A stretch of 36,680 nucleotides of DNA from an uncultured Acidobacteriia bacterium (GCA_903881085.1 CAIRSA010000556.1:1-36680), one strand, 5' to 3'. Shown: positions 16,048 through 23,460, counted from the stretch's first letter. A program made the numbers and translations. The notes: generated from the sequence alone by a model not told the origin.

Positions 16048-16096
16048 GACAGCCCGCACTGTCCGCAAGGGACAGCGTGGGCAGTCCCCAGTGCGG
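16048..16096. repeat. Dispersed intergenic repeat, copy 2
   Basis: Shares the ordered blocks GACAGCCCGC, GTCCGC, GGGACAGCG and GGGCAGTCCCC with 12763-12819. It lies in the 128-bp gap between the sulfatase and antiporter genes. The outer parts CCGCACT (16054-16060) and AGTGCGG (16090-16096) are complementary and could close a long hairpin, making it a plausible transcript-end element for the sulfatase. Confidence 0.6.
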
Positions 16097-16113
16097 CCTG
16101 GTATATTCGACCA

Positions 16114-17298
16114 ATGTTTTTCGCTACTTTACCACCGGCCTCCGATGCAGCGGCGATTCCGCTGGCGATGCTGCTTGTCTTTGGCACGGCGAAACTGCTG
16201 GCTGAGATTCTGGAACGTCTGGGGCTGCCGGGCATTGTGGGTGAAATCCTGGCGGGAGTAATTCTTGGGCCTAGCGTACTGAACTGGATTGAGCCTTCCT
16301 TATTGCTGAGTGCGCTGGCCGATCTTGGAATGCTGTTCCTGTTGTTTCGCGCGGGGCTGGAGGTGAAGGCGCAGGAACTGTTCCAGATCGGCGCGACCGC
16401 AAGCGCGGTGGCCGTTGCTGGCGTGGTTACCGCGATGGCTTGTGGATTTGCGGTGACTGCGGGGTTTGGATATCCGCGCATGGAAGCGGTTTTCGTGGGC
16501 GCGGCGATGGCTTCGAGCAGCATCGGAATTACGGCTTCAGTGCTGTCAGGTAAAGGCTGGCTGAACTTAACGGCAAGCCGGATTATTCTGGCGGCGGTGG
16601 TGATTGATGACGTGTTGGGGTTGTTGCTGCTGGCTGTGGTGAGCAGCATCGCGCGCGGATCGGTGAACGTCGTGGAGATAGCGGTGACAACACTGCTGGC
16701 AGCCGGTTTCGTGGTGGCGATTGCCAAGTGGGGCGGACATGCAATGGGCAGGCTGATGCCGTATTTGCAACGGACGATGCGCACTGACGAGGCGGAGTTT
16801 TCTTTTGCACTGATGCTGTTGTTTGCGCTTTCGGTGGCGGCGATCTATGCGGGCGTTGCGGCGATTATCGGCGCGTTTCTCGCCGGGATGGCGCTTTCGG
16901 AAAGCACTGGAGAGCGGGTGAAGGATCTTTCTCGCGGGGCGAGCGAGTTGCTGGTGCCTTTCTTTCTTGCGGGGATGGGGCTACATGTGGATTTGAGTGT
17001 GTTCAGGAACCCTGCGGTGCTGGCGTTGCTGGGTGCGATTGCAGTGGCGGCGATCGTTTCCAAAATGGCAGGGTGTGGGTTGAGCGCATTGCACCTGGGG
17101 CGTGTGGAGGCTTTCCGCATTGGCTGTGGAATGGTGCCGCGCAGCGAAGTGGGAATGGTTGCGGCGCAGTTGGGCTTGTCGCTTGGTGTGATGTCGCAGC
17201 CGGTGTTTGGGGCGGTGGTTGGGATGGCCGTGATCACTACGATTGCTACTCCATTGCTGTTGCAGGTGGCTTATAGGCAGGAGCCCGCCACACGGTAA
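16114..17298 (+). CDS. CPA2-family cation/proton antiporter (KefB/NapA-like membrane domain)
   Basis: A 394-residue membrane protein with about 12-13 hydrophobic helices. Motifs of the monovalent cation:proton antiporter-2 family are present: LGLPGIVGEILAGVILGP at the start, LGMLFLLFRAGLEV, ASSSIGITASVL, the paired aspartates in VVIDDVLGLLLL (ion-binding site), AIIGAFLAGMAL and MVPRSEVGMV. It lacks the C-terminal TrkA-N/RCK domain of full-length KefB/C, so it is a membrane-only antiporter. It probably exchanges Na+ or K+ for protons in the inner membrane; ion specificity cannot be read. No strong ribosome site precedes the ATG. It stands between two unrelated genes on the same strand, with 35 bp to the next. 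Confidence 0.9.
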   Translation: MFFATLPPASDAAAIPLAMLLVFGTAKLLAEILERLGLPGIVGEILAGVILGPSVLNWIEPSLLLSALADLGMLFLLFRAGLEVKAQELFQIGATASAVAVAGVVTAMACGFAVTAGFGYPRMEAVFVGAAMASSSIGITASVLSGKGWLNLTASRIILAAVVIDDVLGLLLLAVVSSIARGSVNVVEIAVTTLLAAGFVVAIAKWGGHAMGRLMPYLQRTMRTDEAEFSFALMLLFALSVAAIYAGVAAIIGAFLAGMALSESTGERVKDLSRGASELLVPFFLAGMGLHVDLSVFRNPAVLALLGAIAVAAIVSKMAGCGLSALHLGRVEAFRIGCGMVPRSEVGMVAAQLGLSLGVMSQPVFGAVVGMAVITTIATPLLLQVAYRQEPATR

Positions 17299-17333
17299 CC
17301 TGACAACCCTCATTTCGGATAGACTGGTGTGTT

Positions 17334-18497
17334 ATGAAAAAAGCCTGGTTTGCTGCTCCCTTACTTGCCGGCGTGGCCGCGGTTGCGTTCCAACCGCCCT
17401 CCGCCGTGAAACTGCCTCCTCCTTATGCGACGCCTTCGGCCAAGAATGGCGCGAAGGTAATCAGTCGTCCTGACGGCGCACAGCTGAAAGTCCCTGCGGG
17501 CTTCACTGTAGATGAATATGCCACTGGCTTCGCGCGGCCGCGCATCATGCTGCAAGGGCCGGGCGGCGAAGTGCTCGTCAGCGATACGACGCCCAAGGGC
17601 GTGGTCTACGCGCTGAAGGGCGGCGAGAAGAAGGCCATGATCGAAGGCCTGGATAGACCCTACGGCATGGCGTTTTTGAAGGAATTCCTTTACGTCTCGG
17701 ATGCGAATGGGCTGCATCGTTATAAGTACGACTCGAAAGCAATGAGCGTTTCCGGCGGCCAGGATCTGGCGAGCTACAAGGAATACACCAAGGGCCACTA
17801 CACGCATTCAATGACGTTCGATCCGAAGGGCGAGAAGCTGTATGTCACCATCGGGTCGGGCTCAAACGCAGATCCTGATGCGGATCCGAAGCGAGCCACC
17901 ATCATGCGCTACAACGCGGACGGCAGCGGCGAAGAGATCTATGCCTCGGGCCTGCGCAACGTGCTGGGCTTGAAGTTTTATCCGGGGTCGAACGCGATGT
18001 GGGCTGCGGTCCAGGAGCGCGATGGACTGGGCGACGAACTGGTGCCGGACTACTTCACGCACATCGAAAAAGACGGCTTCTACGGCTGGCCCTATGCGTA
18101 CTTCGGACCGAACGAAGACCCTACCAACAAGGGCTTGAAGCCGGAACTGGTGAAGAAGTCGATTGTGCCGGATTATGCGTTGGGCTCGCACGTGGCGACC
18201 ATGGACTTCATTTTCTACACGGGCAAGTCGTTCCCTGCGAAGTATAAAAATGGCGCGTTTTTTGCGTTCCACGGCTCGTCGAACAAGGCGCAGCGCGTGG
18301 GTTATTCGGTGGAGTTCGTGCCGTTCAAGAATGGCAAACCGGCTGGGCCGAAGGAAGAGTTCCTCACTGGCTGGATGCTGGGCTCGGACAAGCGCGAAGT
18401 TTGGGGCCGGCCGGTGGGCTTGCTGCAACTGGCTGACGGCAGTCTGCTGGTCAGCGAAGATGGCGGGAATAAGATTTGGCGCATTTCGCACAAATAG
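17334..18497 (+). CDS. Exported sorbosone/glucose-dehydrogenase-like beta-propeller (PQQ-type)
   Basis: A 387-residue exported protein. Signal peptide MKKAWFAAPLLAGVAAVAF is followed by a six-bladed propeller of the soluble glucose/L-sorbosone dehydrogenase superfamily: LKVPAGFTVDEYATGFARPR, LDRPYGMAFL, HYTHSMTFDPKGEKLYVTIGSGSN, YASGLRNVLGLKFYP, EKDGFYGWPYAYFGP and VGLLQLADGSLLVSEDGGNKIWRI. The NVLGL and DGFYGWP elements are typical of PQQ-using members. It would oxidise a sugar or alcohol in the periplasm. The downstream heptaheme cytochrome starts within the last 22 bp, strongly suggesting it is the electron acceptor. No heme motif is present in this protein itself, and no PQQ synthesis genes are in the window. 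Confidence 0.88.
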   Translation: MKKAWFAAPLLAGVAAVAFQPPSAVKLPPPYATPSAKNGAKVISRPDGAQLKVPAGFTVDEYATGFARPRIMLQGPGGEVLVSDTTPKGVVYALKGGEKKAMIEGLDRPYGMAFLKEFLYVSDANGLHRYKYDSKAMSVSGGQDLASYKEYTKGHYTHSMTFDPKGEKLYVTIGSGSNADPDADPKRATIMRYNADGSGEEIYASGLRNVLGLKFYPGSNAMWAAVQERDGLGDELVPDYFTHIEKDGFYGWPYAYFGPNEDPTNKGLKPELVKKSIVPDYALGSHVATMDFIFYTGKSFPAKYKNGAFFAFHGSSNKAQRVGYSVEFVPFKNGKPAGPKEEFLTGWMLGSDKREVWGRPVGLLQLADGSLLVSEDGGNKIWRISHK

Positions 18498-19015
18498 TAG
18501 TTTTTTTCGCGGCCATGGGGGTGGCGCAGGGCGCGCCGTTTTCGCATAAACTTCACATCAGTTTGGTGAAGGATTGCGTCACTTGCCATACCACTGCCGC
18601 GACCAGCACGCGCGTGGAAGATAACAATCTTCCGCGCGCGGAGGCGTGCAAGGGCTGTCACGACAAGGTCAATATTAAAGCACCGCGCGAGACGTTGGTG
18701 ATCAAGTTCGATCACCAATTCCATATGCAACTGGCGGACAAAGCCGGCTGCACGTTCTGCCACAAAGGACTTGATCAATCGGAAGCTGTAACGAAGACCG
18801 CGTTTCCGCCGATGACCGATTGCCTGGTGTGCCACAACAAAATCGACAATCCGTTTAGCTGCGAAACCTGCCATTCCCCGAAATCGAATCTAAAGCCTGT
18901 GTCGCACACAGACGATTGGATTGACCGGCACAATCGCAAATCCACCGTGCTCGATAAGCCGAGTTGCGTGCCGTGCCACGGCGAGAGGTTCCACTGTCTG
19001 GGCTGCCATCTGTAG
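18476..19015 (+). CDS. Periplasmic heptaheme c-type cytochrome
   Basis: A 179-residue protein with seven CxxCH heme-binding motifs: CVTCH, CKGCH, CTFCH, CLVCH, CETCH, CVPCH and CLGCH. Additional histidines (FSHKLH, FDHQFHMQ) could serve as distal ligands, as in cytochrome c7/c3-like multihemes. The start is TTG at 18476, chosen because it completes a signal peptide (AHFAQIVVFFAAMGVAQGA); the ATG at 18515 would remove most of it. The gene overlaps the dehydrogenase by 22 bp, so translation is probably coupled. It most likely carries electrons from the periplasmic dehydrogenase to the respiratory chain or an extracellular acceptor (inference). A weak GCGGC/GCCGC hairpin follows the stop. Confidence 0.92.
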   Translation: MAHFAQIVVFFAAMGVAQGAPFSHKLHISLVKDCVTCHTTAATSTRVEDNNLPRAEACKGCHDKVNIKAPRETLVIKFDHQFHMQLADKAGCTFCHKGLDQSEAVTKTAFPPMTDCLVCHNKIDNPFSCETCHSPKSNLKPVSHTDDWIDRHNRKSTVLDKPSCVPCHGERFHCLGCHL

Positions 19016-19083
19016 CGGCACAAGGCCGCATAGGGATTTCATGGTAATCTGAGGGCGGATCCGTCCAACAGGAGTTTCAGGGC

Positions 19084-20346
19084 ATGAAATCCGGTCGCCG
19101 CAGGTTTCTTTCATCAGCCATTGGTGGGGCAGTGGCGGCTCAGCCGCTGCAGAGTGCACCGAACGCTTCGCTCAGTGCGCGTTATCGCAAGTTAGACGAG
19201 ATCTTGCAACAACCCGTATTGAAGAAACAGTTCTTCAGCACGCCCGTCATTATTGAATCGCTCGAGTTACTGCATATGGACGGCAGCTATCTTTGCCGTG
19301 TTCGTTCCCGCGACGGAGCCGAAGGCATCTCCGTCGCACACAGCACGATGAACACGCTGTACCCCATTTTTTTGAAGAACCTCCAACCGTTCTTCCTGGG
19401 CAAAGACGCACGCGAACTCGACCTGATCCTCGAAAAGGTCTATCTCTACGGCTTCAATTTCCGCTTCAACGGCATCTCGCTCGGGCTGCCATTGGCCACT
19501 ATCGAGTTTGCCATTCTGGACATGCTTGGCCGCATGGCCGCCAAACCGGTGGCGGAACTGATCGGCGGGATACACAACCGTGAAATTGGTGTGTACATGG
19601 CTACGGAGTGGCGTGAGAAGCCAGTTGAGGAATCGTTGAAACTGATCCAGGGAGCGGTCGCCGAGTATGACATTCACGCGCTGAAAATCAAGATTGGCGG
19701 CCTGATGTTCATGACGAAGGATATGTATGCGGTGGGCCCGGCTGGACGCACCGAACAAATGATCCCGCTGGTGCGCAAAACCTTTGGCGACAAAATGGCG
19801 TTGTACGCTGATTCCAACAGCTTTTATTCGGTGCCGGAAGCCATTCGCGTGGGCAGGCTGCTGGAGAAGTACAAGTATGTGTACTTCGAAGAACCGGTAA
19901 TGTTCGACCACATCGATGAGATCAAGCAAGTGGCCGACGCGCTTACCATCCCCATTGCCAATGGCGAGCAGGACTACAGTTTTTATGGGTTCCGCTGGCT
20001 TATCGCCAATGATGGCATCGACATTGTTCAGCCCGATAATTATTACTTTGGCGGCCTCATACGCTCCATGAAAGTGGCGCGCATGGCCGCGGCCTTCGGA
20101 AAAAGTGTGGTGCCGCACATGTCTGGCGGAGGGTTGGGATTTCTTTACAACCTGCAATTTGTCTCCGCTGTTCCGAATGCCGGCGTGCACCATGAATTTA
20201 AGACGTTCAAGACCAATGTGCGATTCGAATGCAAAACCTCGCCGTTGAAGGTGGTGGCGGGGAAGATCACGGCGCCGGCCGGTCCTGGCTTCGGGGTTGA
20301 TTTCGACCCGGATTGGGTCAGGAAGCATCAGACGGTGAAAGCGTAA
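19084..20346 (+). CDS. Tat-exported enolase-superfamily protein (mandelate racemase/muconate lactonizing type)
   Basis: A 420-residue protein with twin-arginine signal SGRRRFLSSAIGG at 3-15. The enolase fold's capping domain (about 50-170) is followed by a barrel with K201-I-K203 (LKIKIGG), metal ligands D243 (YADSN), E269/E270 (YFEEP) and E295 (NGEQD), and H345 (PHMSGGG). These are the residues used for proton abstraction alpha to a carboxylate, so acid-sugar dehydration or epimerisation is likely. A Tat-exported member is unusual, since most of these enzymes are cytoplasmic. AGGAG lies 9 bases upstream of the ATG. It is followed after 77 bp by the formaldehyde dehydrogenase homologue on the same strand and may be co-transcribed with it. 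Substrate cannot be deduced. Confidence 0.9.
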   Translation: MKSGRRRFLSSAIGGAVAAQPLQSAPNASLSARYRKLDEILQQPVLKKQFFSTPVIIESLELLHMDGSYLCRVRSRDGAEGISVAHSTMNTLYPIFLKNLQPFFLGKDARELDLILEKVYLYGFNFRFNGISLGLPLATIEFAILDMLGRMAAKPVAELIGGIHNREIGVYMATEWREKPVEESLKLIQGAVAEYDIHALKIKIGGLMFMTKDMYAVGPAGRTEQMIPLVRKTFGDKMALYADSNSFYSVPEAIRVGRLLEKYKYVYFEEPVMFDHIDEIKQVADALTIPIANGEQDYSFYGFRWLIANDGIDIVQPDNYYFGGLIRSMKVARMAAAFGKSVVPHMSGGGLGFLYNLQFVSAVPNAGVHHEFKTFKTNVRFECKTSPLKVVAGKITAPAGPGFGVDFDPDWVRKHQTVKA

Positions 20347-20407
20347 CCGGTCGCAGCCACTTGATTTCAAGTTCGAAATTTGATTGAATGCAGCCTGGTC
20401 TTAATCG

Positions 20408-20415
20408 AAAGGAGG
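20408..20415 (+). promoter_or_regulatory. Strong Shine-Dalgarno that decides the dehydrogenase start
   Basis: AAAGGAGG ends 8 bases before the ATG at 20424. It rules out the in-frame ATG at 20388, which would put the ribosome site inside the coding sequence. Confidence 0.85.
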
Positions 20416-20423
20416 ACCGAGCG

Positions 20424-21611
20424 ATGGCAACAAATCGTGGTGTGGCCTATATGGGGCCGGGTAAGGTAGAAGTACAGTCCATTGACTTTCCGAAACTTGC
20501 GCTGGGTAAGCGCAAGTGCAATCACGGTGTGATTCTGAAAGTGGTGACGACGAATATTTGCGGGAGCGACCAGCACATGGTTCGCGGCCGCACTACGGCG
20601 CCATTGGGGTTGACACTAGGTCATGAGATCACGGGCGAGGTGATTGAGTGCGGACGCGATGTGGAGTTCTTGAAAGTGGGCGATATCTGTTCGGTGCCCT
20701 TCAACATTGCCTGCGGACGCTGCCGCAATTGCAAGGAAGGTAAGACGGGCATCTGCCTGAGCGTGAATCCGGCGCGGCCGGGCGCGGCTTACGGCTACGT
20801 CGATATGGGCGGATGGATCGGCGGACAAGCCGAGTACGTGATGGTGCCCTATGCGGATTTCAATCTGCTAAAGTTTCCCGATCGCGATCAGGCGCTCGAG
20901 AAAATCAAAGATCTGACAATGCTCTCTGACATTTTCCCGACTGGGTATCACGGGGCTGTGACGGCGGGCTGCGGACCGGGTTCCATTGTGTATGTTGCGG
21001 GGGCGGGACCGGTGGGCTTGGCCTGTGCGGCGAGCGCGCATCTGTTGGGCGCGGCTGTGGTCATCGTGGGCGATATGATTCCAGAGCGGTTGAAGCAGGC
21101 CAAGAGCTTCGGTTGCGAAGTGATCGATCTGAAGAAGGGAGCCACGCTGGAGGAGCAGATCGCGGCGATCGTGGGCACGCCGGAAGTGGATTGCGCAGTG
21201 GATTGCGTGGGCTTTGAAGCGCGCGGCCATGGATCGGATGCGGGCGTGGAGCGGCCGGCGACCGTGCTGAATGCGCTGATGACGGTGACCCGCGCAGGCG
21301 GCAACATCGGCATTCCGGGCTTGTATGTGACAGGCGATCCGGGTGGCGTGGATGACAACGCAAAGGTTGGCAATCTGAGCATCCGCATTGGCTTGGGCTG
21401 GGCGAAGTCGCATGGCTTCACTACTGGCCAGTGCCCGGTAATGAAGTATCATCGCAATCTGATGCAGGCGATTTTGTACGGCAAGATCAAGATTGCGAAA
21501 GCAGTGAATGCAACGTTGATTTCGCTGGATGACGCGCCGAAGGGTTACAGCGATTTCGATAAGGGCGCGGCGAAGAAGTTTGTGATCAATCCGCACGGTA
21601 TGGCTGCTTAG
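20424..21611 (+). CDS. Zinc-dependent glutathione-independent formaldehyde dehydrogenase-like enzyme
   Basis: A 395-residue medium-chain alcohol dehydrogenase. Catalytic zinc ligands are C46 (NICGSDQHM), H67 and E68 (GHE), with D169 (LSDIFPTGYH). Structural zinc cysteines are C97, C100, C103 and C111. The NAD-binding fold carries GAGPVG at 193-198. The sequence HMVRGRTTAP and the long insertion around 220-300 (DCVGFEARGHGSD, IPGLYVTGDPG) match the Pseudomonas-type formaldehyde dismutase/dehydrogenase group, which oxidises formaldehyde with tightly bound NAD. An alternative is an aldehyde dismutase or a related alcohol dehydrogenase. A strong terminator follows, and then an HxlR regulator, the family named for formaldehyde induction. 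Confidence 0.92.
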   Translation: MATNRGVAYMGPGKVEVQSIDFPKLALGKRKCNHGVILKVVTTNICGSDQHMVRGRTTAPLGLTLGHEITGEVIECGRDVEFLKVGDICSVPFNIACGRCRNCKEGKTGICLSVNPARPGAAYGYVDMGGWIGGQAEYVMVPYADFNLLKFPDRDQALEKIKDLTMLSDIFPTGYHGAVTAGCGPGSIVYVAGAGPVGLACAASAHLLGAAVVIVGDMIPERLKQAKSFGCEVIDLKKGATLEEQIAAIVGTPEVDCAVDCVGFEARGHGSDAGVERPATVLNALMTVTRAGGNIGIPGLYVTGDPGGVDDNAKVGNLSIRIGLGWAKSHGFTTGQCPVMKYHRNLMQAILYGKIKIAKAVNATLISLDDAPKGYSDFDKGAAKKFVINPHGMAA

Positions 21612-21620
21612 TTCGTGACA

Positions 21621-21648
21621 GGGGCAGGCGATTCGTCTGCCCCTTTTT
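21621..21648 (+). terminator. Rho-independent terminator after the formaldehyde dehydrogenase
   Basis: GGGGCAG (21621-21627) pairs with CTGCCCC (21637-21643), with inner CG/CG pairing, followed directly by TTTTT (21644-21648). The stem is the same 22-base palindrome found reversed between glnB and glnD, so the repeat family here works as a terminator. Confidence 0.8.
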
Positions 21649-21661
21649 CTAGAATTAATAG

Positions 21662-21976
21662 ATGACTACTCCTGTTCAGCCCTGTCCGGTCGAGGAAGCG
21701 ATCCTGATCATCGGCGGCAAGTGGAAGCTGTTGGTGCTGCGATCACTGTTGTTGAATGGGCCGCAGCGATACAACGAATTGCTGGGGACCGTGACGACGA
21801 TCAGCCAGAAAGAGCTGACGCGCAACTTGCGCGAATTGGCAGGCGCAGGCTTGGTGGCCAAGGACGCATCCGAAAACAAAGTAGCGCGATACGGCGTCAC
21901 CAAACTCGGCAAGGGCCTGATGCCAACGTTCAAGAGCCTACTGAAATGGGGCGTCAAACTGCCGGCGCTGCAATAG
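21662..21976 (+). CDS. HxlR-family winged-helix transcriptional regulator
   Basis: A 104-residue DNA-binding protein. The conserved N-terminal cysteine C8 (CPVEEAI) is the residue that senses aldehydes or oxidants in characterised members. The winged helix runs IIGGKWKLLVLRSLL, GPQRYNELLGTVTTISQKELTRNLRELAGAGLV and RYGVTKLGKGLMPTFKSLLKWG. HxlR of Bacillus subtilis activates formaldehyde fixation, and this gene follows a formaldehyde dehydrogenase by 50 bp, separated by a terminator. It therefore probably has its own promoter and may regulate that enzyme. No ribosome site is visible before the ATG, so the mRNA may be leaderless. Confidence 0.9.
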   Translation: MTTPVQPCPVEEAILIIGGKWKLLVLRSLLLNGPQRYNELLGTVTTISQKELTRNLRELAGAGLVAKDASENKVARYGVTKLGKGLMPTFKSLLKWGVKLPALQ

Positions 21977-22041
21977 ATGGCTTCACGCACATTTTGGTTC
22001 GTTGACATGGCTGTGACCACATGGCGAGAATAGCTCTACCT

Positions 22042-22449
22042 ATGGCAAACAAAGAAGGCACGAAAGAAAGTCCGTGGCAACTGAAGACACCTCCGGGCTC
22101 ATCGGAATTTACGGCATATAAGGACGAGGCGGCGAATCCGCCGGCGCTCATCGTGCAGGTTGGTTCGACGCAGCTGAAGTATCACCTGCGTTGCATTGAA
22201 GACCTGCATGCGATGTTGAAGGCACATGGAGAATGGATGCTACTGGGCAGCGCGGATGAACAGAAGCCCGCGGCGGAGGGGACGGTGGAGGCGTGGGGAC
22301 GCGCGGCCGACAATCCGGTGGGCGGTTGGTATGGGTTGAAGAAGGGCTATCGCGGGCGGTTCGGCATGTATGTGCCGATGGTGTTGGAGAAGTTGGGGCT
22401 GGCCGAGGTGGAGCATAATCCGCGGAATAACAGGATGCGGGCGATTTGA
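22042..22449 (+). CDS. Conserved small cytoplasmic protein of unknown function
   Basis: A protein of about 135 residues with no signal or membrane segment. It opens MANKEGTKESPWQLKTPPGS and contains a strongly patterned core (YKDEAANPPALIVQVGSTQ, LKYHLRCIEDLHAMLKAHG, WMLLGSADEQKP, EGTVEAWGRAADNPVGGWYG) and an end rich in LAEVEHNPRNNRMRAI. The pattern looks like a conserved family seen in several soil bacteria, but I cannot assign a function. The ATG at 22042 fits the conserved start; an in-frame ATG at 22021 would add seven residues. It sits between the HxlR gene and the toxin-antitoxin remnants on the same strand, with no evident functional tie. Confidence 0.75.
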   Translation: MANKEGTKESPWQLKTPPGSSEFTAYKDEAANPPALIVQVGSTQLKYHLRCIEDLHAMLKAHGEWMLLGSADEQKPAAEGTVEAWGRAADNPVGGWYGLKKGYRGRFGMYVPMVLEKLGLAEVEHNPRNNRMRAI

Positions 22450-22507
22450 TTTAGTGGTCATCGCGGGAAGATTGCCTGATTTCATTTATTCCGGTAGGTT
22501 GGGAAAC

Positions 22508-22720
22508 ATGGAAGTGCATTTCACGCCCGAGCAGGAGATCCAGATGGCGCAGATCGCTGCCCAAGCAGGAACTGACCCTGAACTACTGGTCAAGGACGAG
22601 GTACTCCGGCTAATTGAAGAGCAACAGCCCACCCAGACCCCTGTTCCGGAATTACCGGTCTGGCAACTGGGTGCCGTAGGGACGTTGCGCCGGTGCGACC
22701 TATACGACGATGTTGGCTAA
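22508..22720 (+). CDS. VapB-like type II antitoxin
   Basis: A 71-residue protein. The N-terminal half (HFTPEQEIQMAQIAAQAGTD, PELLVKDEVLRLIEE) looks like a small helical DNA-binding/dimerisation unit, and the C-terminal tail (LPVWQLGAVGTLRRCDLYDD) resembles the toxin-wrapping tail of VapB antitoxins. The ATG at 22508 is preferred because upstream residues in the same frame are low-quality, tryptophan-rich shadow sequence. It overlaps the PIN toxin gene by 11 bp, the usual antitoxin-first order. The toxin is truncated, so this may be an orphan antitoxin. Confidence 0.7.
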   Translation: MEVHFTPEQEIQMAQIAAQAGTDPELLVKDEVLRLIEEQQPTQTPVPELPVWQLGAVGTLRRCDLYDDVG

Positions 22721-23087
22721 ACCCGGCATTGTCGACGCGAACGTGTTGGTATATGCGTTCGACGCTGACGCCCCACAGCATCTGGCTTGGCGCAGGTTGC
22801 TTGAGGCGGGTAGAAATCGGCTTTCCACCCTGCACGTGACATTGCAGATCCTTTGCGAGTTCTATTCCATTTTGACGAACCCGCGTCGCGTTGCGAAACC
22901 CAGGAGTGTAAGCGATGTCATAACCGCGATTGGGGATTTGGTATCGTTCCTGCAAGTGCTACCAATCCTGTCTCGCATGAAGACTGATACCGCGGCCTGC
23001 GGCGACATAATTGAAAAGACCCACAGCGAACCATCCCTGAGCAAGCAAGTTCGGGTTTGCAGCCCCATAATAAAATACGAGCAGTAG
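22710..23087 (+). pseudogene. C-terminally truncated VapC-like PIN-domain toxin
   Basis: The first ~85 residues are a good PIN ribonuclease N-terminus, with D9 in IVDANVLVYAFD and a glutamate in QILCEFYSILTNPRRVAKP. After LVSFLQVLPILSR the sequence turns into an unrelated tail (MKTDTAACGDIIEKTH...) ending at 125 residues. The later acidic residues of the active site, usually in a GGDxFDxQL-like stretch, are absent. This looks like a deletion that fused the gene to downstream DNA. The product is probably inactive. It overlaps the antitoxin gene and runs into the HicB-like remnant. Confidence 0.7.
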
Positions 23088-23353
23088 AAAACACTTCGCA
23101 AGGCGTTTTCGAGATTCGGGCACTGTGGGACAGAGAAGCTGGCGTCTGGGTCGCCGAAAGCGAAGATGTACCCGGGCTCGTCCCGGAAGTAGATTCTCCC
23201 AATATTCCAGCCCAGAAGTTGCGCATCCTGGTTCCTGAGTTACTGGAACTGAATGGATCCCAGGGCGAACGCACCGCGAGCTCTCACGTACTCTACCAAT
23301 ACAAGGACAGCGAAGTCCCGACGTTCAGATGCTCAGCCACACGTCAGACGTGA
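23057..23353 (+). pseudogene. Degenerate HicB-like (DUF1902) antitoxin
   Basis: The core FEIRALWDREAGVWVAESEDVPGL is split here as FEIRALWDREAG and VWVAESEDVPGL, both matching DUF1902/HicB-like antitoxins, and it is followed by KLRILVPELLELNG, the family's conserved helix. The N-terminus has no proper start (only a TTG inside vapC), and the last ~45 residues do not resemble the family. The expected middle segment (usually an EADT.EEL run) has become PEVDSPNIPAQ. The stop (23351-23353) overlaps a GTG that opens the HicA remnant, preserving the old antitoxin-toxin coupling. Confidence 0.6.
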
Positions 23354-23460
23354 AGGACGTTCTCCGCCTTCGTGGCTGTTAGTTTGTGCGATCCGGAAAA
23401 GGTGACCGTGAGATCTGGTTCAGCCCGATCACGATCCGGAGTTTTCCCGCACCATGCAAT
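23350..23460 (+). pseudogene. HicA-like toxin remnant interrupted by a TAG
   Basis: From GTG 23350 the frame reads VKDVLRLRGC, then TAG at 23380-23382, then FVRSGKGDREIWFSPI and a decayed FPAP. HicA toxins have a helix ending in GF.LVR followed by QGKGSHEIWYSP and FPVP, so the order and spacing match. The catalytic histidine position (GSH in HicA) is GDR here, and the C-terminal SRHTANAILKQAGL block is missing. It is too short and broken to be expressed as a toxin. It follows the DUF1902/HicB remnant as in intact hicBA pairs. Confidence 0.55.

Noticed and set aside
20362..20379. GATTTC/GAAAT inverted repeat considered as an HxlR operator
   Set aside because: The dyad is only 5 bp and too weak to claim without comparison to relatives.
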